Below are positions 1 through 14,290 of a stretch of 64,000 bases of DNA, in pieces. The DNA is from Delphinapterus leucas (taxonomy: Eukaryota > Chordata > Mammalia > Artiodactyla > Monodontidae). Position 1 is the first letter of the stretch. Every line of letters begins with the position of its first letter. The translations under genes were made by a program, and so were the position numbers. Where the stretch lies: positions 15,908,654 to 15,972,653 of the forward strand of contig NW_022097999.1 of NCBI RefSeq assembly GCF_002288925.2, in the 5' to 3' direction. Under the pieces are notes generated by a model that worked only from the letters and a program-made list of their open reading frames with translations, was not told where the DNA came from and made no database searches.

Positions 1-1090
1 CTCACTGTACTGGTTTCTCTTCTTTTATATAAGTTGAAAAGTTTCCATAAGAAGTTTAAATAAATATACACCCATACGAAAGTAGAAATTTGTGAGCGAT
101 ACGTGCAAAGAAAGGATAACAAAAATCTAAGGTAGTAATAAAATTACAGAATGTGTCTGAGAAAACAAAGATCAGTAAAGTCAGACATTGAAGAGGTACA
201 ATTTGCTGTCATTTGACTTAAAATAAAATGGGTATGTGAATATATACATGTGTGTGTTTGACTATAAGTCCATCAAATAAAGACTCGAAAAATACACAGT
301 GTTTGATAACAGTGATTACCTCTCAGTAATAGAGTAAAAAGAGGAGGATTTGAAAGCATACTTTTACATTTTACTCTTCGTACCCTTGCATATTGTTCCA
401 ATCTTGTACCAAGAAGGTATATGTGTATCATGCATAGGATTTTTAAAATCTGAGAGAGAAAAACAGATTCAAACAGCATAAAAGATGTATTTTCTGAGCT
501 GACATTTGCTTCAGTCCTGGTCCTTGCATTTCCCTGAGTCAAGTAATTCTTAAATAATCACACCTAGGACTTTAGATTTCAGGGGAATCTTAGAAACAGT
601 CTAATCTAGCCTGTTTTCTAATTTCTGAATAATCAGATGTGCAGCTCCTGCTAAAACCATTCTACACTCATGGTTCTTGCCTCTGAACCCAGAAGCAAGG
701 ACAAAGGATAAGAAAAATTAACAAACAAATCTACTATCCTTACCCCACCCAGAAGACTACCTAGGCTTCAAAACGATATTTCTCCCATGGAAAGATAAAG
801 GAGGACTATATGATGATTCATTACTTGCTACAGGATTGCCTATAATCACTTACAAAAAACACATGCACAGGGAAAACGATTTAACCTTCCTGACCCTTAA
901 CACCTAAGTACCAGCAAGGACTTACACTCTCTGATTACTTGACACTTTGCTGCAGAGAAATGAAACCCCTTTTAAACGTGTGCACTTGATAAAAATAAAA
1001 TACTTCTCCCATGCAGATACATATACCACAATGTCAGCAAAAGTGAAATGTCCCAAACAGAAATAAGCCCTTCTCAAAACAAACCCAGAG

Positions 1091-1301
1091 GGGCTTCCCT
1101 GGTGGTGCAGTGGTTGAGAGTCCGCCTGCCGATGCAGGGGACACGGGTTCGTGCCCCGGTCCGGGAAGATCCCACATGCCGCAGAGCGGCTGGGCCCGTG
1201 AGCCATGGCCGCTGAGCCTGTGTGTCCGGAGCCTGTGCTCCGCAACAGGAGAGGCCACAGCAGTGAGAGGCCCGCGAACCGAAAAAAAAAAAAAAAAAAA
1301 A
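1091..1301 (+). mobile_element. CHR-family SINE (young type), EXT2 intron 3
   Basis: tRNA-derived SINE starting GGGCTTCCCTGGTGGTGCAG, with A box (TGGTGCAGTGG), B box (GGTTCGTGCC) and an A tail of about 19 at 1282-1300. No clear target duplication. The rest of 1-2527 is AT-rich EXT2 intron in which I see no other firm feature. Confidence 0.93.
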
Positions 1302-2526
1302 CAGAACCGCAGGTGAAGACATTGCATTCCTAACAGCTCTTTCCCTTCCCTTCTCTATCCTCTAAAGTATTTCATTTTCCCAGAATAACCAAACGCATAA
1401 AACAGCAGCCCACTCAGGAACACTGGGGCTGAGAGCCAAATCAGGGATCACCTTGTGTTTAGATGGTTTCTACAGAATTTGTGTGGCCTGGCTGCCCTCT
1501 ATCGTCCAAAATGGTTTCTACACCAAAGCTGAGGAATGGTCCTGGGGTGTGTCTTTTCCAGTGATAATTGTATTTCCAGATAGAAACTCAATACTGACTC
1601 TAGATAATCACTTAAAGCAAAGAGGGCTTAGATTTAATCTTCTGGGGAAAAGCAGTACTAAGTGTAGATTTTCATAAATGACAATGCTGGCCTCCCACAG
1701 CTGGCCTCACCTTTTTCAGTAACAATGATTTTTTAAGAGTTAAACATCAACTGTAATAAAGTTAGTTATAAATGAGTTCATATATGAACTTACAGTAATC
1801 CTCTACCTTGAGTATTGCCCCGGACCCACATGTTGGGCCCAAACTTTCTGCTCTCTTCAGAGCCTTGAACCCAGTGATAGGAGAGGAACGTTAAGCGGCA
1901 CCTCCCTCCTGAGTTTTCCAGGAAGTGGTGCAGTCAATGCACAAAAGGGCCAATACACAGTAAGCGAGCTCCAACTGCAGTCGTGACGTCATGGCCGCCC
2001 CACACGGGATCTGCCTGTTCGGAAGTGTTATTAGGAAGGAAGGAAAGAAGCCCACTAACTGAAACAGCAGAGAGTAAATGGTACTCAGAGTACCCTCATT
2101 CCCTGGATGTTACAGGCTCCAATCACACAGCCACGCCCTCTCCCCTCAGTAGCTGCGACTCTACTTCTGGAAAATGCTCCCAAATGCAGAGAAAGCTGAC
2201 ACAAGCCAGTGAGGAACCAGGCCCTGTGGGGGCTGGAGGGGAGGTTACGCTCGGGAGAGCACAACCCAGACTAGGAAGACAAGACAAACTTTTAAGATGC
2301 CCCGCTGGAACCTAAGCTCCAACTGGTTTCCAACAGACTTAGGCAGGTCTGATGCTTCTATGTCTTGAGGAGGAAAAGGCCTAGGACAATTCTCCACTTT
2401 AACAAACAATTCTGGTTACAAAGTACGTCCCAGTGGGCTGAGAAATACGATTTCTCATGAACGAAAGGGTCTTGCATTTACTTAATCCTCAGAACCCTAA
2501 CACGGGGACAGCCCCAAATACACCTA

Positions 2527-4093
<1,567 letters not shown>

Positions 4094-4864
4094 AATGACC
4101 CAGAGAGCCTCTTCCTCACACTCCTGGTTACCAGGGGAGAAGAGAGAAGAGTGAAGTTTTTAGGGTGGCAGATGACACTTGAAAGGACTGTTCAACTTTG
4201 AATCTACCTCTTTTCCTTAAGTGGTCTGATGAAATAATGAAAAGGGATTTTTGACCTGTCTTATAAATAAATAAATGTGTACATATGAGAATATGATGTA
4301 TTTAATATTACATACTTAATATACATACTGTTAACATAATGTAAAAATATTACTATATTCTATAGATATATATTCTCTGAAAGCATACGCTGGTAAATGC
4401 GTGGGACCTAGGAAGAGGGGTACTGACCAAGGAAGAAAAGTCAAAAGTGCAACAGCTGAAGACAGTTGCTTTATTTTGCTTTCAAATACTTGCCTAACAT
4501 AAACTGATGCTTCATCTGGACAAACTGAGGTTTCGTTCATTGTACTAAAGTCTGTTTTCATTCATTCATTCAACCCTCATAGAGGACCTAAACAAAGAAG
4601 AAAGTGAAAACCTACCTTAGAGGAATTTATATGCTAATGAGACACAAAAGCGAAACAAAATGCGGAATGTAAAAACACCACTAAGAAAACATCAAGAAAA
4701 GGCCAAGGGGTATTAGAGAAGATTAATCTTTAAATAAAATATATACTGATGTTTTATAATACAGGGATAGTTGACACATTTAGATGGAAGGGAGAAATGA
4801 AGAAACAGGGAAGGAGGAAAGGAGAGGTGGAGGGAGGAAAAGAAAGGCCAATGAGGTAGGTCCA

Positions 4865-5275
4865 CTTCTAAAGATTGATGCCAACAATTCTTCCCACTGG
4901 TGAAGGTGCACGCCACTCGTCCAACCAAAAGGTGGAATCTCTTTCCCTTCCCCCTGAATTCAGGCTAGCCTTGTGACCTGTCTGACCAAAAGAACGTGGC
5001 CAAAGTGAGATTCTGGGGCTTCTGAGTCCAAGACTTAAGAGACCCTGTAGCCGATGGAAGCCAGCCGCCACGTTATAAGGAAGCTGAGCTCCCAGCTTAG
5101 GGCAACCTCAGGAAGACCCCAGGGGAAACTATGTGAAGCAAACATGAACCAGCCCCGCCAAGCTCTGTAGAGATGGCAGAATCCCGAGCAAATACGTGAT
5201 GGCTGTTGCTGTGGCTGTCTGTAAGTTTTGAGGTGGTTTGTTATGTAGCAATAGATAAAGAGCCAATAAGCATCA
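4865..5275 (+). mobile_element. MLT1-type MaLR LTR, EXT2 intron 1
   Basis: Shows landmarks of mammalian MLT1 LTRs: GGAATCTCTTTCCCTTCCCC near the start, GAAGCCAGCCGCCACGTTA in the middle, and GGTGGTTTGTTATGTAGCAA near the end. Solo LTR of an ancient non-autonomous ERVL relative; no coding sequence. Confidence 0.65.
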
Positions 5276-5784
5276 TTGACAGATACAAAGAAAATCCTTA
5301 GTCCTCAGCTGAAAATGCAGAGTCCCCCTGTAGAGCACAAATTAAGATCCTTACCAAACAAGCCCGACACCTGATGCCTAGCTACCGTGTGGGGAGGGTA
5401 AAGCCTTGAGTGTGGCTGCATCATCTGGCACAGACACGTTACTGCAACAAGAGACTTTAGGACTTCAGCATTCCACATGTCAAAATCCCGATCTTCAAAA
5501 TGGCCTCATTCGGAAAAGCTATTAATATAAAGGGAAATAACTGAAAAGCTCATAGAGGTCTATCTTAAGGTTTATCAACCATTTGCACTACAGCTAAACG
5601 GAGTTCTCCCCAATCATGCCCACACTGTAAGACTGCTTCCTTCCTAGCCAGCAGGGTCTCGTCAAGCCTTGAATGTTGCAATCATTATCAGCTTTTTGGG
5701 TAAAATGTGCTGAATGGTCATGAATGATTTCAACTTGTATCTCTCTGAGACCATGATCTGGAACATATCAAGAAATGTGCTTGT

Positions 5785-5996
5785 GGGCTTCCCTGGTGGC
5801 GCACTGGTTGAGAGTCCGCCTGCCGATGCAGGGGACACGGGTTCGTGCCCCGGTCCGGGAAGATCCCACATGCCGCGGAGCGGCCGGGCCCGTGAGCCAT
5901 GGCCGCTGAGCCTGCGCGTCCGGAGCCTGTGCTCCGCAATGGGAGAGGCCACAACAGTGAGAGGCCCGCGTACCACCAAAAAAAAAAAACAAAAAA
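5785..5996 (+). mobile_element. CHR-family SINE (young type) with 14-bp target duplication
   Basis: Full short-type CHR SINE with perfect A box TGGCGCACTGG and B box, ending in an A-rich tail. AGAAATGTGCTTGT flanks it at 5771-5784 and 5997-6010, showing L1-mediated insertion. Confidence 0.96.
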
Positions 5997-6571
5997 AGAA
6001 ATGTGCTTGTCATGGACTAATATATGAAAGTTCATACATTTTAAGCTTAAAGATTATCATCTTTGGGGTATATACATTAGCCATTCAATATATACTAATG
6101 GATTCCATGACAGAAATGCAGGCACAAGAGCTATTTCACTTTTTCTGTCATTCTAACGATGAACAGGATGTTCCTAGCCTGCCCCCAACCCCTCCTTACC
6201 ACCAGGCCCACCCTATCGTTTTCCCTCTCTCCATGTATCTCTCCTGGAGCTAGAAAAGAGGTCTTGGGACAAATGCACGCAAGGAGCTGCACTCTCCATA
6301 TACCACATGCCAGAACTGCCCAACAGGCTCTCAAGGTGTATCTATATCCTGAATCAGGGGTTCGCAAACACCCAAATGCTAAGAATCACACAGGGAGAGC
6401 TTGTTAAAACACAGAGTCCTTGGCCCCAGCACTGGAGGGTTGTATTAGTAGGTCTAAAATAAGGTCAAAGAATCTACCGATTTAGCAAGCCCCTTGCATG
6501 TTTATTTTATGCAGCTAGGTTTGAAATCTTCACTAATGTTAGACAAACTACAATTTAACATAGTAGCTTTT

Positions 6572-6869
6572 TTCTTTTTAAATTTATTTTATTTATTTAT
6601 TTTTGGCTGTGTTGGGTCTTTGTTGCTGCATGCGGACTTTATCTAGTTGCGGCGAGCAGTGGCTACTCTTCATTGCAGTGCGGTGGCTTCTCTTGTTGCG
6701 GAGCACGGGCTCTAGGCGTGTGGGCTTCACTAGTGTGGCACGCAGGCTCAGTAGTTGTGGCACACAGGATTAGTTGCTCCACAGCATGTGCCATCTTCCC
6801 AGACCAGGGCTCGAACCTGTGTCCCCTGCACTGGCAGGCGGATTCTTAACCACTGCGCCACCAGGGCAC
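6572..6869 (-). mobile_element. Older full-length CHR SINE, EXT2 intron 1
   Basis: Reverse-oriented copy about 300 bp long, carrying the 3' segment (TTTTGGCTGTGTTGGGTC) absent from the young short type, and more diverged. AGTAGCTTTT repeats at 6562-6571 and 6870-6879. Confidence 0.88.
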
Positions 6870-7307
6870 AGTAGCTTTTAAAACTTTTTTTAAACTAAAA
6901 CCTATAAGACAACATTTTATATTATGACCCAATACAGACATAGATGTGTATGTATAATATCTGAAATATTTCACAAAACACTATTTTCACAAAACAATGT
7001 TTAACCTTAGTACATAGTATTAGCCACAGAACATGTGATGAACACTGTGTTCTTCTATTATCCTATTGCTTCTTAAAAATACTGGCCATAACCTACTAGA
7101 GCAATAATCCACAAAGGTAGTATCCACATATGACCTTTACAATTTTCATGAGCTCCAGATTATAAAAAAAGACATTACCACAACAAAATAAATCCAAAGA
7201 TAATAGAAGGAATTAATAAATAAAAGCACAGAAATTAATTAATTAAAACCCAAATAGGATCAACAAAGCTAAACTTTTTTTAAAAAAGACTAAAGAAATT
7301 GACATTT

Positions 7308-7625
7308 GGGCTTCCCTGGTGGCACAGTGGTTGAGAATCTGCCTGCCAATTCAGGGGACACGGGTTCGAGCCCTGGTCTGGGAGGATCCCACATGCCGCG
7401 GAGCAACTAGGCCCGTGAGCCACAACTACTGAGCCTACGCGTCTGGAGCCTGTGCTCCGCAACAAGAGAGGCCACGATAGTGAGAGGCCCGCGCACCGCG
7501 ATGAAGAGTGGCCCCCGCTTGCCGCAACTAGAGAAAGCCCTCACACAGAAACGAAGACCCAACACAGCCATAAATAAATAAATAAACTCCTACCCCCAAC
7601 ATCTTCTTAAAAAAAAAAAAGAAAG
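7308..7625 (+). mobile_element. Full-length CHR SINE with 16-bp target duplication
   Basis: Contains the tRNA-like head, the middle, the long 3' segment (GAAGACCCAACACAGCCATA), an AAAT-repeat and A tail. AAAGAAATTGACATTT occurs at 7292-7307 and 7626-7641. Confidence 0.95.
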
Positions 7626-7641
7626 AAAGAAATTGACATTT

Positions 7642-8070
7642 GACATAATTCTGGTAAGATTAATCAAGATAAAGAGAAAATAAAGCACAAATAAATACTA
7701 GAATGAAAAGGGGCCCATAACTCTAAATACTGCATGTATTTAAAAGATGAGATGGTATCAATGAACTTATACCAAAATATTTGAAAATTTAAATGAAACG
7801 GAGAAATTCTTTAAAAAAATATACCTTATTAAAACAGTCTCAAGGAGAAACAGCAAACCTGGAAAGCTCTATAACATTAAAGAAACTGAATCAAAAGTTT
7901 AAAAAATCTTCCTATAAAGAAAATTCCAGATCCAAAAGATTTTCCAAGTTCTACCAAACAGTCAAGAAACAATAATTCCAATTTTACACAAAGTTCGGAA
8001 AAAAGAAGAAACCTTTCCTGACCTACTTTAGGAGGCTAGTATAACACTAATACCAAAAATCTTAGACCAG
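7642..8070 (+). mobile_element. L1 ORF2-derived fragment, EXT2 intron 1
   Basis: A-rich plus strand resembling decayed L1 ORF2, with stretches such as AAATGAAACGGAGAAATTCT and CTACCAAACAGTCAAGAAAC typical of mammalian L1. The frame is broken throughout. The full-length CHR SINE at 7308-7625 is inserted next to it. Confidence 0.55.
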
Positions 8071-8290
8071 TGATTCTCAAAATACAGTCTGGGGGCTCCA
8101 GGGGGTCCCCAAGACCCTTTCAAAGGATCTGAACTATTTTTATAATAACGCTGACATTATTTTTTCACCTTCCATTTGCCAGAAGCTACGTGATGTGTGA
8201 TAATGCAAAGACTGAAGGCAGAAGTAGACACAAAAATCCAGCTGTCAAGTTCTTCCAAACATAATGAAATATATCAACTCACAGATTCAA
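8071..8290 (+). repeat. Ancient interspersed repeat, family not named
   Basis: GTCCCCAAGACCCTTTCAAA and the following CTGAACTATTTTTATAATAA match an old repeat I recognise from mammalian genomes but cannot name with certainty. It splits the L1-like DNA on either side. Confidence 0.4.
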
Positions 8291-8469
8291 GATGCTCAAC
8301 TCCAAGTACAATATATACAAAAAAAACAAAAACAAGACAAAAACCAACGAGATATGTCAAAGTAAAACCACTAAAAAGAAAGCCAAAGAAAAATATTAAA
8401 AGCAGCCAGAGGGGAGGAAATCTATTCAAGGCAGATTAAAGAGCTATACGTAACAGGCAAAACTGTAAG

Positions 8470-8830
8470 ATATTTAGAGCACAAGAGAGAATACCTGTGA
8501 ACTCCAGGCAGAGAATGATTTCCAAAATGAAATGCAAATCACAAAAAGATAAAATAATAAATTCAGTGTTACAATTAGGAATTTCTATTCATCAAAAGGC
8601 ATCGTAAGGAAGTAAAAAGACAGGCTATAAACTAGAAGATATTTGCAATACAGGTAACCGATAAGGACTAACTAGCAACCAGAATAAAGAGCTCCTACAA
8701 AGTAGTAAGAAAAAAACAGAAAAGCCAAAACAAACAACAGAAAACTAAAGACTTAAACAAGAATGTCACAGAAGAGGCCACAAAATGGCACATAAACACC
8801 TGAAAAGATGTTTATTCTAATTAATGGACA
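8470..8830 (+). mobile_element. L1 ORF2 3'-region fragment
   Basis: Includes AAAGAGCTCCTACAAA-like and AATGGCACATAAACACCTGA segments typical of the end of L1 ORF2. Heavily decayed. Confidence 0.55.
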
Positions 8831-9059
8831 GGAAAAGTATGGCAATAAAACAGCAAGACATCTTCTACCCACCGGCATGGCAGAAGGTCAGCACCAAACA
8901 CCACCAAATGCTGGTGGTGACCTGGAGCCACAGGAACTCCAAGAGTAGGAGCATGACCTGGCTCCACAGTCCCAAGGGGGCATCAGGAGGGCGGGAAAGA
9001 AGAGAGGCTGACACCCACTATGTTAGAGTCCTAGGCATCACATTTTGCTTCGTACCTGT

Positions 9060-11650
9060 CACAGTTTGAGTCCCCCCATAATTAACCCCCCAAAAAGAAC
9101 CAGAGATGAGGATGGGGGTGCAGGCAGTTTTACTTGGGAGCTAGAGAACAGAGCAAGAAGAGAGACAGGGAAGCAGGGAAAGCCAGTAGGAGTGTGTTAT
9201 TAAGCTGGGTAACAGGGGCTCTTTAGGAACCCTCTGAAGAACATGCAAACTACACCATGTCCCTCAGAAGGAGGAGAGGCCAGGTCATTTATCTGCAAAC
9301 CCCTATCCACCATTGCTTGCAGGTTGCCTGGTATTATTATCAGCTCTGACCCTGTACTTAACAGCCCTCAGAAGGTCTGGATATTCTCCTTTCCTTGATG
9401 TACCACAAGTCTGATAAAGACCTACAGTTCCCTTGAGGAAGGACTCGGGAAACATCTGTCTATACTTTCAGGGATGTTGCAAAGTTCTTCTTCAAAGAGA
9501 TCCAGCCTCCCCCTCAATCCACGGGATACAGGTCTGAGAGCTGGCTCACATCTGAAAACTAGGTGATAGTGATTCTTCCACTGCAGCAGCTGACATCAGC
9601 CTTCTACTTGTCATCTGTTGATTTTTTTTTTCTGGTTATACCGTGAAACAATACCCTAGTTGGCTGCCCATCTATACCCTCTATAGGAATGCCAGGCTCT
9701 CTTAGCATCACAGTGGGTCCAGACACACTGGTTTCGAGTCAAGCCTCACTGCTTGTTATGGATATTGTGTCTACCTTGCCTCTGATGGTTAGTGCCACCA
9801 CCTGGCTTCTGCCACTTCAGAATCCTATCATCCTCATTGATACTTGGGAGCCCAGCTCCATGGTCAAATCTCATAAGGTCAATCCTGGCCTATGGAGGAG
9901 AATCAATGCTGAGCTTCTCAAACGTGCTGGTCCCCTCCCTGCGGTTCCATATTACCAGAGGGAAGGGAGAACGCCCTCCGGGGAACAGGAAATGCACCTC
10001 TGGCCTCAAGTAATAAATCTATTTCAAATCTCCACCTCCCTGAACCTTCTGACCCCCACCTTAATATTCTGCCAACACAGCTCTGGCACCTTTACCTCAT
10101 TTACTCCAGACTAGGGTTTCTCAAGCTCAGAACTAGTGACATTTTGGGCCAAACGATTCTTTTCTGTGGGGAGCTGTTCTGTACAATGCAGAACGTTTAG
10201 TAGCATCCCTGGTCTCTAAGCAAGAGAAGCCAGAAGCAACCCCTAGTTGTGACAACTAAAAATACATCCAGACATTGCCAAATACCCCCTGGGGAGGCAA
10301 ACTGGCCCTCAGTTGAGAACCAATGGTATCACAGTCATATCCAAGGTTCCAGGAGCCTGCCCAGCAGCACATCAGGACCAGCTTGTCTCTTCAAGGCCAC
10401 GAAACCCTGAATCAGGAGAGAATCCTCCCAAGAGTCACTCCCACTTGGCTTCACAGTCCACCGCGACCCCACTTTTGGTCTGACACCCTCAAGATTCATT
10501 CCCGTGTGTCCCTCCAGTTCCTGCTGGTCCACACGAGCCAGGTCCTGCAGCTCTTCCAGTACAACAGCTATCACCCCAGCGGCAGGGGCTGTACTTCCCC
10601 ACTTAGGCAGTGCTGAGATCTGAGGGCAGGGGACGGGCAATGTTGACGAGGAGAAGCACTACCTTGCAAAGTATCCACCTCCAGGGAAGCCTCTGCATAG
10701 TGTCAGGTGAGGAGCGCTTCTTCTCAGCAATGGAGTGAGAGACTTCTGCTGGCCCAGAGGATCTAGGAAATCTGGGAGTTCAGTCCTCAGCGCCTCCACC
10801 CAAAATCTCCATCCTAAGACTCACAGTCCCACTTCTTCCCTATCATGGCCCTGACTTCAGCAGAAGAAGCCTGTCAAGGCCGTGCACTCAGCTTCCTTTG
10901 CAGTTCAGCCATAATTACGATTAAATTCTGGGCCTGATTTTCAACACAGTCTGCCCTCCAGCTGCAGGAAACGCTGCCATGGAGTTCTATCTTTCACAAT
11001 GAGTCCCGAGTTGATATCTGGCTGATCTGAGCCTGATCGCACCTAAGGCCTCTAAGGGGATAACAAGAGCCAACCAATTCCACCAGCGTCATCATGACCA
11101 CGGTCCACACACTGCTCGAGCGCTAGAGTTCCTGTGCCAGCCAATGCTTTCCTTTCTACCCGAACCTCATCCCAACCCTCCACTGGTCAGCCTGACTACT
11201 CAGTGACGCTAGAGGGCACCAGGGGTTATCAACGCCTCACCTACCCCCAGCAAAGGGGTCCTGGTTGCCACCTGAGGGTGAGCGATTCCAGTCTCACAAC
11301 GCTATTCTCAGGACCTGCTTTCTAGAGCCACTTCCAGTACCAACCGCCTTAGTTTATGTTCTGCCAAACTAAAAATGGCTTGGGTGCAAGTAGCTTGCAG
11401 AAGACGAATCCAGAAAGCCAGAGGGAGGGAGTAAGGAGAGGAGCTAGAGAAGAACGGAAAGCCACGAGGGTGCATTACCGTGCTGGCTGCCATACTGAGC
11501 TGGGCAGATGGGGCTCAACCCTTCTAGGGTCCCTCTGAAAAATGCACCTGAGAACTGTCCCTTTCAAGGACATTCATCCACCGAAGCCTATCCATCCCGT
11601 GCCTGCCCCACCCCCACCCCCCACCTGAGGGCTGTTCCCAGGGATATAAA
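9060..11650 (+). mobile_element. Possible degraded LTR element (LTR-internal-LTR), EXT2 intron 1
   Basis: Two diverged blocks, about 9100-9330 and 11370-11620, share an ordered series of motifs (GCTGGG...GGGGCTC...CCCTCTGAA...ATGCA...GTCCCT...CTATCCA) in the same orientation. They flank about 2 kb of unique-looking DNA, which suggests the two LTRs of an old MaLR/ERVL-like insertion. The interior has a 141-codon open frame at 9689-10114 with no domain I recognise, and a MER5A inserted at about 10112-10325. By eye only. Confidence 0.35.
10112..10325 (+). mobile_element. MER5A hAT-type MITE
   Basis: Begins TAGGGTTTCTCAA and ends GTTGAGAACCAATGG (inverted ends), with the diagnostic ATCCAGACATTGCCAAAT-like core of MER5A. 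Confidence 0.8.
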
Positions 11651-12865
11651 CTCACATTTCTGAGGTTTGCCTACACTGGCTAAGTGGGCGTCCAGAAGTC
11701 TGTGCTGAACAGCTGAGAGAGATGGCGAGCACTTGAGGTGGAATAAAAACTCTTAATAAAAAAAGAAATGAGGGGAAAAGCCTTAAGTGAAAAAGAAACC
11801 AGCCCCCAACTAAGTCGAGCTTTAGAGACTGAGAACTCTCCGTGAACATCCTTGTACCTTTTACAGGCTTCATTACAGCACTTGCCAGATTGTAGTAATT
11901 GGTTATGTAATTGCAAGTCTCTCTTCTACTGGTCGTCATTTTCTTGTAATCAGTTTTTCATCTCTGCTCAGTATTCCCAGCATCTAATATCATGTCTAGA
12001 ACACATTCCATGTAAACATAAATGTTTGTTGAATGAAGGAGTGTCTCTATACTTCCCAGTTCCGTCAGCACACACACTGTTCAAGGCCCAAGTTTTGAGT
12101 TATTATATGGTGATGAACTCTGATCAGTTTCTTTCTTGAATTAGTTTCCAAAGGGGGGGGGCGAAAATAGACAGGTAATTTCACAGATGGAATTTTCTGT
12201 ACCTACCCTTGACCACCCTCTTCTCCCCTAACACTGAGCTTCCCCAAGAGGACAAACCAAAAGGAATCTTCTATTAATGAATGTTTTTCCATATAATACC
12301 ACAACCTGGGTCAAAATAAGAATTTCACAACAAGCCCTACAAACTTTAGCCTCCTCAAAGCACATCAAATCTGTCCCTGCAAAACACTGGAATCATCCGG
12401 CTAGATGTCAGGCACTGAATCACTGGAAAAATCTTTCAACCTCACTCTACTGTCAAGATGAGATGCATTTTCTGTTCCTGGAATTAGTTATTCCTAAATC
12501 TTGCCCGAATAACCTTTCCTTAGTGCTTCAGGCTATGTCCAATCCACTTAGTCCAAAGTTTTCAGTCCCAAACTCTCATCTTCTTAACCTTTTTACAGAA
12601 GCCCTCACAGATGAACTCTTGGGGCCGCTGCGACCCTGGAACTTAACTCACCTGTTCCTGAAAACAAAGGAACCAAATATTAACCGAAGCAGGAAAATCT
12701 GCAATTCACTGCCTTACCTGATAGGATCCTTTACAATTAAAGTTATGTTATAGCGAACCACCCCTAAAAATGATTCCAAATTTAAAAAACAAAAACCTGT
12801 GCCCCTTTGTGCGAATTATACTATAATTAACACAGTGCATATAACTAAGGAACTACTGACAATAA
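11651..12865. other. EXT2 intron 1 DNA with no recognised gene
   Basis: Mixed intronic sequence; the longest open frame (12277-12753) has no recognisable domain and no splice context. A short G run (about 9) is near 12152. Confidence 0.5.
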
Positions 12866-13100
12866 CTAAGCTTTACTGCAGACCCACCACATGCCAGGAT
12901 CTGTTTTAAGCGCTCTGCATTAACCTAATCTTCCTAACAGCGCCCTGTGACAATCTATGATTATCCTCATTTTACAGACAGCGAAAGTAACAAGGAAGGC
13001 TAAGCAATTTGCCCAATGTCACACAACTAGAAAATGCCAACGCTAGGATCTGGAGAATGGCAGCCTGGCTCCAGAGCCTGCGCTCTCTAACCCCCATGTG
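12866..13100 (-). mobile_element. MIR SINE, EXT2 intron 1
   Basis: Reverse MIR landmarks in order: CACATGCCAGGATCTGTT, CTCATTTTACAGACAGCGAA, CAATTTGCCCAATGTCACAC. Confidence 0.75.
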
Positions 13101-13899
13101 AAGCTGCCTCCCCTAATTACCCTTAAAAGCCTGAATTAGATACACCTTTTTCAGTCCTCAATTAACCAGCATAATTTGACAGACGCAAATCCATTTACAC
13201 CAGCATTTGCAACCAGATGGCTTAAGTCAGCGGCAGTGAGGAGTGATAGAAATTGAGTCATGTATTTTATTACTGTAAATAGCCTTTGAGCTCTGAAATT
13301 TACAAACTAAGTCCCGTTTAAGTCCTCAGGGCACTCAATTGACTTAGAAGAAGAATTTAAATGGACGTATTTCTATTTCAAGACATCTTCAGACAGATAA
13401 ATCAAGGACCCTTCTAGATTAGCACTTCCCAATAAGTTACACCAAGTAATTTTAACCTCAAAACTGTATACATAGATCTGGTTCCCGCCGTCAGTAAGTA
13501 AAACTCCAAGTGCCTCTGGGCTTCAAGTAGATGCCTAGAGCCCGGACACCGCTGGCCACCCTCCTCACCAGAGCATCCGGTCCTGCCCAGGGCATCTGGT
13601 ACCGCACGGGACGCCACTGGCCAAGGCAGAACCCAGAGCTGAAAAATCCCAGCGGGAGAAAGCAGATCCCTGTGGCTCGCGGGAAGGAGCTGGCAGCAGA
13701 GAGAGGTCACGGCAGAGGGTGGGGCCTTCGGAAAAGGAAGCCACAGGATCCCGGGAAAAAGGAAAGGTGCGGACGGGGAATAGAAGTGGGCAAGGAAACA
13801 GGTGGGAAACCAAAGTGCTAGGCGGGTCGGGTGACGAAGGAGAAGGCGGGGAGGAAATCAAAGCGCACCCAAAGCGGGAATTCACCGGGAGTGGCGCCG

Positions 13900-14290
13900 G
13901 CCTCTTGCAGCCCTCGGACCTCCCCGCGGTCCGCGCTTCCCCGGCGATTCGGCCCCGACTCCGCCGCGGCCCGGGGAGGCCCGAACCCTCACCGGGGGCC
14001 CGCCCGGCCCTTCCGCGCCCCGCTTACCTCGGCCACGGTTGCCTCCTGCTCGGCCCCGCGCTCGGTCACCGGCTCATGCCGCGGGGCACTGGCCACAGCC
14101 GCCTGGGTGGGATCGCACGAAGCTGCTGGTCGCCGCCGCCTGCGCCGGGTCTGCGGTAGCTAGCGGGGAACACTGGGCCGGCTGGGCTCGGCGGCCTGAC
14201 ACCCAGCTCACTGCGCATGCGCGAGCGGCCCCTGCCCGCGCCCCCTGCTGGACAGGAGGAGTCAAGGCACCGCTTAGGGTTTCTCCCAGG
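13900..14290 (-). promoter_or_regulatory. CpG-island promoter of EXT2 with NRF1-type palindrome
   Basis: Strongly GC- and CpG-rich block in otherwise AT-rich DNA, with GCGG/CCGC runs and no TATA box. The perfect palindrome GCGCATGCGC, inside TGCGCATGCGCG at 14212-14223, matches the NRF1 consensus, a common element of housekeeping CpG promoters. It lies just upstream of the proposed exon 1. Confidence 0.7.
14028..14262 (-). other. EXT2: EXT2 noncoding exon 1 (5'UTR), 5' end approximate
   Basis: A good donor (CCGAG|GTAAGCGG) sits at 14028/14027 inside a CpG island about 9.9 kb upstream of EXT2 exon 2. EXT2 is known to start with a noncoding exon in a CpG-island promoter, so this is the likely exon 1. 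The transcription start is not visible in sequence; the right limit is a guess placed at the island edge. Confidence 0.5.

Noticed and set aside
1091..1170. tRNA-like A and B boxes
   Set aside because: They belong to SINE heads derived from a tRNA; there is no cloverleaf with a mature acceptor stem, so no tRNA gene.
1034..1327. Recurring small frames (for example MVESPPADAGDTGSC...) here and at 5.7, 16.5, 25.2, 28.3, 40.6, 57.4 and 59.1 kb
   Set aside because: All are translations of the CHR SINE, not genes.
9689..10114. 141-codon open frame
   Set aside because: No known domain, no splice context, lies in repeat-like intronic DNA; kept only as part of a possible LTR element.
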